Source: Stentor coeruleus
Taxonomy: Eukaryota; Ciliophora; Heterotrichea; Heterotrichida; Stentoridae
Direction: 5' to 3'
DNA length: 20,375 nt
NCBI GenBank assembly: GCA_001970955.1
Contig: MPUH01001244.1
Span: forward strand, 1-20,375
The notes under the pieces are model-generated. The model did no database searches. It saw only the letters and a program-made list of their open reading frames with translations, and had not been told where the DNA came from. The position numbers and the translations under genes are program-made. This document shows positions 1-8,755 of the stretch, in pieces (position 1 is the stretch's first letter; each line of letters opens with the position of its first letter).

Positions 1-116
1 GGCTTTAATATTATTGCTTAGAGCATAATTCTTATAACTAGCCTTTTTTTCTTTAATAAGTAATAAATTTTCTTTAAGGCACTTGCTGACTTCTAATATC
101 ATTTTTTCAGCCACTT
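1..116 (-). other. Coding-like sequence fused to the Kelch pseudogene, open at the window edge
   Basis: Left of about position 117 the sequence stops resembling the intact Kelch gene. The minus-strand frame of the Kelch remnant nevertheless continues without a stop to base 1. It adds about 38 codons rich in Lys, Glu, Leu and Asn (it begins KVAEKMILEVSK), which looks like coiled-coil protein rather than random A+T-rich sequence. It could be the truncated end of another gene joined by the rearrangement, or chance open sequence. The rest lies outside the window, so no function is proposed. Confidence 0.4.
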
Positions 117-1823
117 TTATAAGTAAAGCATTGTTTCCAGATACAATGAAGGCACTTTCTGATAAATCTAGGGTATTATCACATTTAACAGTTAAAACTT
201 CACTTCCAAATTGCCCATTGATTTCATTTAAAATTATCTTATAGATACATGTATTTCCTTTATAATTAATATCAGTACCGGAAATAGCATATATATTTAT
301 AGCTCCTTCACTAAGTGCAGTCCAGCACTTAAGGTTAATAAGCCCTGAAGGTAGCTCTGCAAACTTTTCAAATGATTCAGTGCTATATTTGTGCAATCAA
401 ACATCTTTTAATGCTTCTGTACCTCTATAGCCTCCAATAATAAATGTATAATACCCATACATACAAATGCAATGGCCCGCACGCTTACCTGGGTTTGAAT
501 CAGCTGAGATGTAATAATCTATCCACATATTAGAAACCATATCATAAAAATAGAAATCACTCAATGTCCCACATGATGACTCACCTCCATATATTATAAA
601 GTTTGTCCCTGCTCCTTGCCCACAGCCAAATGAATGTCTGCCTACAGGCACATTATTAGATGAAGTAATACTTTCCCATTCAAAAGTCGAGTTATGAAAT
701 ACCCACATGTCATTTAAAAATTCCCCATTTTCTGAAATCCCTCCAAATATGTACATGCTATCATTATATTTGTAACTACAATGATTTTTACATTTAGGAG
801 GGAATTTTCTATTTAGAACAACTTCATTTTTCTCCAATTTGGTTTGAGAAAGATCAAAAAAACTAACAGAATTTTGACCTTGGTAATCATTGTAACCGAA
901 TGCTATGTAGATTTTATGGTCTATTTGAACTGAAGCATAACTAATGAGTGACGAAAACGAACCGTGACTTTTCCATGCATTATTAGAGAAATTGTAAGAC
1001 CAGATATCACCAGCAAAACTTGAGTTTAAAAAATTTAATCCAAAGAAAATGTACATTGATTCTTCATAGACATAAGCTGTATGTGAAAGTTTTGGTTTAG
1101 GATAATACTCAGTAAAATTAAGCAGGTCCCAAATTCCTAAATCAAGGTCAAACATATTCATTGAGTTTCCAATATCTATAAGTGCAGCTAAATCAAATCC
1201 ATATAAATAAAGTTTTTTATCATAATAAACCAAGCTCAAGTCATATCCTTTATTAGGCACAGCCCCAAAATTCATCATCTCCTGCAGTTTAAAGTGTTGA
1301 ATTCAATTCTAAATAAACCTTACATGAATAGTCCATTATCAACTCCCTTTGATGTCAATCCACCATATATAGCTAAGCATCTTGTATTATTATATAAATA
1401 ATCAGCAAAAGCATAATTCATCCTTCCTTCAATATTATACCCTGACAAATTTTCTACAGCCCATCTATTGGTTTTTAAATCAAAACTATACACTTCACTA
1501 CTTATAGTATCTGCTGTTTTTCCAAAAAATAAAAGGATTTTTTTACTGTCCACCAAGAAAATTTCCCCTAAAATCAACCCTGGAGGGTTTTCATATGATT
1601 GTGGAATTATTTCTCCCCAGACTAAAGTTTCTATATTGAATGCATAAAAGGAGTTTAAATATTCTAAAATTGTTGTATCTTGCCCACCAAAGATTATGAT
1701 TTCATTAGTTGCAGGATTGAACGCAGATTTACAGTTCGCTATTGGAGAAAGAGATGAGCCTTCTTTAGGAATTGTAAAAATTTCAAAGCCTTTTACTGCT
1801 AATAAGAATAAAATCTCCAGCAT
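117..1823 (-). pseudogene. Kelch-repeat protein pseudogene (left duplicate)
   Basis: This is a near copy (roughly 95% identical by eye) of the first 574 or so residues of the Kelch membrane-protein gene at 3898-7287. It keeps the ATG at 1823, the hydrophobic N-terminus, the first exon and a correct 15-nt intron at 1309-1323. It has two lesions. One base is missing near 1279-1282, just after the intron, where the intact copy reads GGAAGATGATG and this one GGAGATGATG; the spliced frame then stops almost at once. A Trp codon (TGG) has become TGA at 397-399. Beyond 397 the frame is open to the junction at 117, where the Cys-rich and membrane parts are lost. A shortened product from an internal ATG (1278) is possible but would lack the signal peptide. 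Confidence 0.85.
1309..1323 (-). other. 15-nt intron (in Kelch pseudogene)
   Basis: On the minus strand it reads GTAAGGTTTATTTAG, identical to intron 1 of the intact duplicate at 6773-6787. Here removal no longer restores the frame, because one base is missing downstream. Confidence 0.8.
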
Positions 1824-2341
1824 ATTTATAAAATTCAACAAGTGAGAATTTATTTATTTTCTGATTAGTTTTGGATTTTGTATAGTTTTTTTGAGTTTTG
1901 TAAGGAAAGTGAGTATCATTTTTATTTCAGAGAGTCATAGAATATGCTTTATTTGGTTTTGATAATAGAAGATATTTTTATTAAGGTTTAGGATGGGTTG
2001 AAAGATAATTTTATTTTTGGAATAGTTTTGTGTAATCCTCTAAGTTTATATTTGGATAGAATATCATTTTAGTAAAGATATTACTATAAGAATGAGTTGT
2101 AGAATTTATTATTTTGATGGCATAGAATTTTATATTTATTTTATTATGCAAAAAAAGCTCGTAATTGTACATAATATAATTAAAAATAAGGAGGAAAACT
2201 ATAAGGTATAATGTTTTATGTGTATATTTATTTTTTTTGCTGTTGAAATATTCATAAACTTATCATGTCATCAAAAACCCTTCAAATTTCAACAAGTTAT
2301 TTCTTCCAATAAAAAAAACCCTTTAAAATCTTCTTATTCCC
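1824..2341. other. Gene-free stretch upstream of the Kelch pseudogene
   Basis: This A+T-rich stretch has many T-runs and no convincing reading frame. It aligns with the region upstream of the intact Kelch gene (7288-7993) but with several small indels. It lacks a 140-nt segment present there. It contains one 62-nt block (2151-2212) that is almost unchanged between the two copies. Confidence 0.6.
2151..2212. promoter_or_regulatory. Conserved 62-nt noncoding block, left copy
   Basis: It differs from 7636-7697 at only two positions and has no indel, while the surrounding noncoding sequence has several. It begins AAAAAAGCTCGTAATTGTAC. It lies about 330-390 nt upstream of the Kelch ATG and downstream of the small basic-protein gene. 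It may be a promoter element, a 3'-end element or a small RNA; the sequence does not decide which. Confidence 0.3.
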
Positions 2342-2946
2342 TTTACAATATTAACTATATTTCTTTTTAATTGCCTACAAATCCTACCATAAACATTTTT
2401 ATCAACTTCCGGCTTTGGACAATATTCACAATTTTCTTCATATTCTTAAATCTTTTCTTCAACGAGCTTTGAAAATAAGGTATTCTTTTACTCAATCTCA
2501 TATTTTGTTCTTTTATATCAAAAAAAATATCATCAAGACATTCTATATCAAAACATTTATCAAAGGTCCTTCACTAAATTTCCTTTTACTAGGTGTGTAC
2601 AACCTTTCTAGAAAATGCTTACCTCTTGATATTACTTCAGGTGTAATTCGATTTTTTTCCATATGTTTTCTTTCATGCTTTTGGTCATCTAGGGTTATGA
2701 AATTAGATTTAAACTTTCTTGTTGTGATGAAATCTTTAAGGATTTATTTTTTCTTCATAAAGTATTTTTTCTGAAAGATCAGTGTTGAATAATTTTTTTT
2801 TGGGTTTTTGATTTAGTTCATGGGCTTTGATTTGACGTTATGAATGAGTTTTTGTATTTGGAAGTTTTTTCAAGGGTGTTGTTGACCTTGCGTGAGAGGA
2901 AACATTTTTTTTCAACTTTTTTTAAGGATATTTGGATGTTTAACAT
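2342..2946 (-). pseudogene. Pseudogene of the small basic protein (left duplicate)
   Basis: It aligns along its length with the intact 206-codon gene at 7994-8614, including the ATG at 2946. Its frame is destroyed: one T is missing near 2413-2416, one A is missing near 2562-2564, and further small indels lie in the N-terminal half, around 2735-2830. The sequence around the intact gene's stop codon is also missing. Divergence from the intact copy is about 10% by eye, clearly more than in the neighbouring Kelch remnant. The plus-strand frame at 2415-2774 is only the reverse shadow of this remnant. Confidence 0.8.
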
Positions 2947-3099
2947 TAGAAATAACTAGATGAGAAATTAAGAAAAGTTATGCATTTACAGGACTAGATG
3001 TGAATTATATATATTATTTTATTAGAAAACTTTGACCTATGATAATAATAATCCATATACGCAAACTTTCTTATACATAATTTTACATATTATTCAGCC

Positions 3100-3783
3100 T
3101 TGATACTGTTTTCATCACCTCATATATTTCTTTACATGTTTTCTGCTGTTCAGCATGCATATCAGTTTGGGAGTCACTAACATAAAACAACGACTTGCTC
3201 ATAAACCCCTGCATTGAGCAAATCATCCTAAATATAAAGCTTGAATCCAGACTAATCTTAAAAGGTTCTCATAATTTATCAGTTTTTCTTTCATCTATAG
3301 AACACATCCAAGATCTTCAAGACCACTTATATTCTCAGAATTTTTTTTTAACTGCTAAATTACTTTATTAAATTCTTCAAATAGTATTTCATATAATAAA
3401 TCAACAAATTTGTATCTAAGCATACATAAATTATGTCTCCAAATGTTTCTGCAAGTTTATATTCTGAATCATGACTGAAAATTTGTATTTCAAAAATTGT
3501 CTCCACTTTAATTTATTCACCTGTAGCTATAATTTTATATTAAGCTATAGCTTTAAGGAGTTTTAAATGAAAATAAGGAAGAGAAACTTGTGAACAAGGG
3601 AGTACTTAGAATATTGAATATATTTCTAAAGATTTACCAGAAATAACATAAGATTGGGAAAGGTATACTTTTTCTAAAGATATTGGGATTGCTAATCGTA
3701 TAAGTTCGATATTAACTTTTATGTATTCAGTGTAAAGGCTTAAAAGTTCACCAAGAGAGCTGCCGAAAGCTGGTAACAAAGAT
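3100..3783 (-). pseudogene. Pseudogene of the vWA-domain protein, C-terminal part (left duplicate)
   Basis: This matches roughly the last 230 codons of the intact vWA-domain gene at 8756-10207. Similarity ends abruptly at about 3783 (about 9453 in the intact copy), so the N-terminus and almost all of the vWA domain are absent and there is no start. Decay is plain: a Gln codon has become TAG at 3355-3357, one base is missing around 3229-3250, another indel lies near 3120, and a Trp has become Cys nearby. Divergence is about 11% by eye. The end at 3783 is one boundary of the duplicated block. Confidence 0.85.
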
Positions 3784-3897
3784 ATTAAAAATCAAAAATA
3801 GTTTTATAAGCTCACTCTTTAGCCATTATATTCCTAACATAATTTGGCCTAACACCAATGACAAGATATTTATTCACTAAATCTTACTTAAACCTAT

Positions 3898-6800
3898 CTA
3901 AACATCCGTAAAAGTACCAGGTACAACCTTAGCAGTTCCTTTAGTATAATTTTCATACCTCATAAAGTTCTTATCAAAAATATATCTGTTGATTTTAATC
4001 CTCTTTACTTTTTCTCTTTTCTCACTATTCTCTGCATACTTATCAGCAAAACCTTCACATACCCCAAGTACAGTTGAAAATGAGCCCATAATACCAAAAA
4101 TTGATCCTAAAACTCCTCCAACAAAAATAAACCAACTACTATTAATATTTCTCTTTGTAACTAGTGCTGAGTTATCTAATGAAAAACTTAACTGCACAGA
4201 AACAAAAGATTTAGAGTTAATCCTATATAAAAACTACGTTTTTTGTGTTGCTGTTTCACCAATAATAACATTATCATTTGATGCTACATGATATCCTGTA
4301 AGAACACTTGGCCATCTATTATCTTGTGAGTAAAAAACCTTTATAAAAATTACAGATGGGATAATTGATAATGGGATTATTGATGGCTTTGTTCCAATTA
4401 AAACTTGTTTAACATTAGATGGGAAGATTGGGATAAATGCATTACTTGATTCTGAGGGTATTGATGAAGATATTGTAAAGTTTACACCAATATAACTTGC
4501 TCGAGATGCTTTTTCAGTAAGAATCATGAGGATTTTAGCTGAATTTGAGAGGATGATATTGTTGTAAGTAATTGAAATTATACAGTTATTGCTATTGGGT
4601 TCTAGGGTTATTTGCCTACTTGTAAAGTATATACTTGTTTCTGAGAATGAAAAAATGTCATTACGTTCGTTGTTACATGATCCCCCATATGCATAAAATG
4701 TAGCTTGAATGTATAGTTTTTCAGCTGAAATTGTTTCTTCTATTGTTATTAATGGAATCAAAGCTTTGATTTCGGTTACGTTGTCTAGTTCAAATGTCAT
4801 AAACGATCCTATAATAATTATGCTAGCAGCAAGCAAAAAGTATATTGAAAAGAGTCCTCCTAGTTTTGTTCTTCTTAAAACTACTGGTATATTTATTTCT
4901 TGGCCATGATCAGATATAAATAAATCAACTTTTTCAACATTATCAAAAATTGTTCGATTCATAAAAACTGCACAACCAATAATAGCTACTGCTAAAGCGA
5001 AGTACAACCAGAGTTTATTGACAAAATTAGAAATCATTGTTGTATTACCTTCAAAGGCTTTAGGTTGGTAATATGATTTAACAATTGAAGAAGTATAAGA
5101 TGATGATAGTTCAGAAGATCCAATTGGACATAGAGAATATGAAGGACACTCATAACAATATAAAGAACCATTTTTATCACTGTAATATCCATATTCACAA
5201 GGCAAGCATGATACCTCATCATCAACTGCTGTTTTGTTAGAAAAAGTTCCCTTTGGACAAGGCAAGCAATCATTAGCTGAACTATAATAGCCTTTACCAC
5301 ATGGCATACAATAATTATCAATCATAATTGTCCCACCACTACATCCAATTTGTATTCCAGATGGCTCACTTTTTATTAAATACAGAGAATTACTAGTTAA
5401 TTCAGAGACTTTAATTGCATTATAAGCAAAGCCACCCCCAAATACAAAAATATACTCTCCCATATGTAAAGCTGAATGGCCGAATAATGAAAATGAAAGA
5501 TATTCTGATATGATTTGGTTTGTTATAAAATTGTAAGAAACTAAAACTGATTTAAGATATCTATTCCAAATACTTCCTGATATAAGTAAAGCATTGTTTC
5601 CAGATACAATAAAAGCGCTTTCTGATAAATCTAGAGTACTATCACATGTAATAGTTAAAACTTCACTTTCAAATTGCCCATTGATTTCATTTAAAATTAT
5701 CTTGTAGATACATGTATTTCCTTTGTAATTAATATCAGTACCGGAAATAACATATATATTTATTGCCCCTTCACTAAGTACAGTCCAGCACTTAAGGTTA
5801 ATAAGCCCTGAAGGTAACTCTGCAAACTTTTCAAATGATTCAGTGCTATAATTGTGCAACCAAACATCTTTTAATGCTTCTGCATCTCTATAGCCTCCAA
5901 TAATAAATGTATAGTACCCATGCATACAAATGCAATGGCCCGCACGCTTACCTGGGTTCGAATCAGCTGAGATATAATAATCTACCCATGTATTAGAAAC
6001 CATATCATAAAAATAGAAATCACTCAATGTCCCACTTAATGACTCACCTCCATATATTATAAAGTTTGTCCCTGCTCCTTGCCCACAGCCAAATGAATGT
6101 CTGCCTACAGGCACATTATTAGATGAAGTAATACTTTCCCATTCAAAAGTCGAGTTATGAAATACCCACATGTCATTTAAAAACTCTCCATTTTCTGAAA
6201 TCCCTCCAAATATGTACATGCTATCATTATATTTGTAACTACAATGATTTTTACGTTTAGGAGGGAATTTTCTATTTGGAACAACTTCATTTAACTCCAA
6301 TTTGGTTTGAGAAAGATCAAAAAAATTAACAGAATTTTGACCTTTGTAATTATTGTAACCAAATGCTAAATAGATTTTATGGTCTATTTGAGCTGAAGCA
6401 TAACCAATAAGCGACGAAAACGAACCGTGACTTTTCCATGCATTATTAGAGAAATTGTAAGACCAGATATCACTAGCAAAACTTGAGTTTGTAACATTTA
6501 ATCCAAAGAAAATATACATTGATTCATAATAGGCATAAGCTGTATGAGAAAGCTTTGGTTTAGGATAATATTCAGTAAAATTAAGAAGGTCCCAAATTCC
6601 TAAATCAAGGTCGAACATATTCATAGAGTTTCCAAGATCTACAAGTGCAGTTAAATCAAATCCATATAAATAAAGTTTTTTATCATAATAAACAAAGCTC
6701 AAGTCATATCCTTTATTAGGCACAGCCCCAAAATTCATCATCTTCCTGCAGTTTAAAGTGTTGAATTCAATTCTAAATAAACCTTACATGAATAATCCAT

Positions 6801-7287
6801 TATCAATTCCATTTAATGTCAATCCACCATATATAGCTAAGTATCTTGTATTATTATATATATAATCAGCAAAAGCATAATTCATCCTTCCTTCAATATC
6901 ATCCCCTGTCAAATTTTCTACAGCCCATCTATTGGTTTTTAAATCAAAACTATACACTTCACTACTTATAGTATCTGCTGTTTTACCAAAAAATAAAAGG
7001 ATTTTTTTACTGTCCACCAAGAAAATTTCCCCTAAAATCAACCCTGGAGGGTTTTCATATGATTGTGGAATTATTTCTCTCCAGACTAAAGTCCCAATAT
7101 TGAATGTATAAAGGGAGTTTAAATATTCTAAAGTTGTTGTATCTTGCCCACCAAAGATTATGATTTCATTAGTTGCAGGATTGAACGCTGATTTACAGTT
7201 CGCTTTAGGAGAAGGAGATGAACCTTCACTAGGAATTGTAAAAATTTCAAAGCCTTTAACTGCTAATAAGAATAAAATCTCCAGCAT
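3898..7287 (-). CDS. Kelch-repeat, Cys-rich multi-pass membrane protein (3 exons, 1119 aa)
   Basis: Exons are 7287-6788, 6772-4238 and 4222-3898. Removing two 15-nt introns gives one frame of 1120 codons ending in TAG. I chose the ATG at 7287 because it begins a hydrophobic signal-like peptide (MLEILFLLAVKG). Residues of about 45-640 hold degenerate Kelch blades: GG pairs near 46, 154, 356, 408, 459 and 612, with the usual W or Y-D spacing, fitting a beta-propeller. Residues 644-715 form a Cys-rich segment (CxxC-GYY-CxxC-GTF pattern) like ephrin-receptor/GCC2-GCC3 modules. Hydrophobic helices lie at about 753-771, 805-827 and 1040-1066, then a basic tail. Likely a surface or secretory-pathway protein with an extracellular propeller; ligand unknown. 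Retaining intron 2 would end the protein before the last helix. A decayed duplicate lies to its left. Confidence 0.85.
4223..4237 (-). other. 15-nt intron 2 of the Kelch membrane-protein gene
   Basis: On the minus strand it reads GTAGTTTTTATATAG. It splits a Thr codon (AC|G). Without removal the frame stops at the TAG straight after GTAG's G; with removal it continues 108 codons to TAG at 3898 and adds a third membrane helix. Confidence 0.85.
6773..6787 (-). other. 15-nt intron 1 of the Kelch membrane-protein gene
   Basis: On the minus strand it reads GTAAGGTTTATTTAG. It splits an Ile codon (AT|A). Removal joins the 166-codon first exon in frame, through a ten-residue bridge IEFNTLNCRK, to the long second exon. 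Confidence 0.9.
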
Positions 7288-7635
7288 ATTTATAAAATTC
7301 AACAAGTGAGAATTTAATTAGTTTTGGATTTTGTATAGTTTTTTTGAGTTTTGTAAGAAAATGTGTATTATTTTATTTCAGAGAGCTATAATATATGTTT
7401 TATTTGGATTTGATAATAAGTGCTTTTTTATTAAGGCCTAGGATGGGTTGTAAGAATAATTTTATTTTTGGGATAGTTTTGTGTAAATCCTATAAGCTAA
7501 TATTTTGATAGAATGTTATAAGATTGAGTTTTTGAAATTCATTATTATGGTATAGACATTGCTATAAGAATGAGATTGTAAAATGTATTGTTATGATATA
7601 GACATTTATATTTATTTTATTATGCAACATTTTGC

Positions 7636-7697
7636 AAAAAAGCTCGTAATTGTACGTAATATAATTAAAAATAGGGAGGAAAACTATAAGGTATAAT
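7636..7697. promoter_or_regulatory. Conserved 62-nt noncoding block, right copy
   Basis: This is the partner of 2151-2212: 60 of 62 positions match and there is no indel. It lies about 350-410 nt upstream of the intact Kelch ATG. Its role is not shown by sequence alone. Confidence 0.3.
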
Positions 7698-7758
7698 ATA
7701 TTGAGTTATGTATATATTAATCACTTTTTGCTGTTAAAGTATTCGTAAACTTATCATA

Positions 7759-7906
7759 TCATCAAATAAAATCCAGTTAAAAGCTAAAAAAAATATTTTC
7801 CTCAAATCAAATAACAAATAACAAATTCTAGATTATTGTATTATTTTATATCAAACTATATTGGATTTTACCTTTCAAAGGTGCAACCCAAAAATATTTC
7901 ATCAAA
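7759..7906. repeat. 140-nt segment bounded by 8-nt direct repeats, absent from the left duplicate
   Basis: The 8-mer TCATCAAA occurs at 7759-7766 and again at 7899-7906. The left duplicate has one copy, so the two alleles differ by exactly one repeat plus the segment. Inside are inverted 9-mers TAAAATCCA (7767-7775) and TGGATTTTA (7862-7870), each ending in TA outward. This could be a small TA-flanked mobile element, an internally eliminated sequence, or simply a repeat-mediated deletion in the left copy. No coding capacity is seen. Confidence 0.4.
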
Positions 7907-7993
7907 AACCCTTCAAATTCCAACAAGTTATTTCTTCTAATAAAAAAAAGTCCCTTAAAATCTTCCTATTTCATTCAATTCTTCCACCTAGCT

Positions 7994-8614
7994 TTAAGCA
8001 TTTACAATATTAACTATATTTTTTTTTAATTGCCTACAAATCCTACCATAAGCATTTTTATCAATCTCCGGCTTTTGGACAATATTCACAATTTTCTTCA
8101 TATTCTTAAAGCTTTTCTTCAACGAGCTTTGAAAATAAGGTATTCTTTTCCTCAATCTCATATTTTGTTCTTTTATATCAAAACAAGCATCATCAAGATA
8201 TTCTATATCAAAACTTTTATCAAAAGGTCCTTGGCTAAATTTCCTTTTATTAGGTATGTAAAACCTTTCTAGAAAATTTTTACCTCTTGATATTACTTCA
8301 GGTGTAATTCGATTTTTTTCTGTAAGTTTTCTTTCATGTTTTTGGTAATCCAGGGCTATGAAATTAGATTTAAACTTTCTTGTTGTGATGAAATCTTTAA
8401 GGATTTGATTTTTTTCTTCATGAAATATTTTTTCTGAAAGATCAGTGTTGATTATTATTTTTTTTGGGGTTTTTGATTTAGTGCAAGGGCTTTGATTTGG
8501 CGTGATGAATGAGTTTTTGTATTTGGAAGTTTTTTCAAGGGTGTTGTTGACCTTGCGGGAGAGGAAAAGGTTTTTTTTTTCAACTTTTTTTAAGGATATT
8601 TGGATGTTTAGCAT
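7994..8614 (-). CDS. Small basic protein of unknown function (206 aa)
   Basis: The frame runs from an ATG at 8614 to TAA. The product is very rich in Lys, Asn, Ser and Ile, strongly basic, has no membrane segment, and ends with repeated KK/NIVNIV-like stretches. I do not recognise the family. Homology to a broken copy at 2342-2946 shows that the block was duplicated, and the intact state here against repeated frameshifts there suggests the right copy has been kept under selection. It lies between the vWA gene (upstream, about 140 nt) and the Kelch gene (downstream) on the same strand. A cytoskeletal or nucleic-acid-binding role would fit the composition, but that is a guess. Confidence 0.65.
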   Translation of the reverse strand: MLNIQISLKKVEKKNLFLSRKVNNTLEKTSKYKNSFITPNQSPCTKSKTPKKIIINTDLSEKIFHEEKNQILKDFITTRKFKSNFIALDYQKHERKLTEKNRITPEVISRGKNFLERFYIPNKRKFSQGPFDKSFDIEYLDDACFDIKEQNMRLRKRIPYFQSSLKKSFKNMKKIVNIVQKPEIDKNAYGRICRQLKKNIVNIVNA

Positions 8615-8755
8615 TAGAAATAACTAGATGAGAAATCAAGAAAAGTTAGTATTTACAGGATTAAATGTTATTATATATATTATTTTATTAGAAAATTTTG
8701 GCCTATGATAATAATAATCCATATACGCAAATTTTCTTATACACAACTTTACATA

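Larger units (their letters stand above)
7288..7993. other. Gene-free stretch upstream of the intact Kelch gene
   Basis: This A+T-rich region lies between the Kelch start and the end of the small basic-protein gene, with both genes on the minus strand. It should hold the Kelch promoter. It contains a block conserved with the left duplicate (7636-7697) and a 140-nt segment absent from that duplicate (7759-7898). Two similar stretches ending TATAGACATT occur near 7550 and 7600. No protein-coding frame is convincing. Confidence 0.55.

Noticed and set aside
2415..2774. 119-codon plus-strand frame
   Set aside because: It is the reverse shadow of the small basic-protein pseudogene; the intact copy has a similar shadow at 8030-8272.
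3989..4291. 100-codon plus-strand frame with hydrophobic start
   Set aside because: It overlaps exon 3 and intron 2 of the Kelch gene on the other strand, which is supported by exact splicing and frame continuity.
5034..5321. 95-codon minus-strand frame with many Cys
   Set aside because: It is an alternative frame of the Cys-rich module of the Kelch gene on the same strand; the true frame shows the CxxC-GYY pattern.
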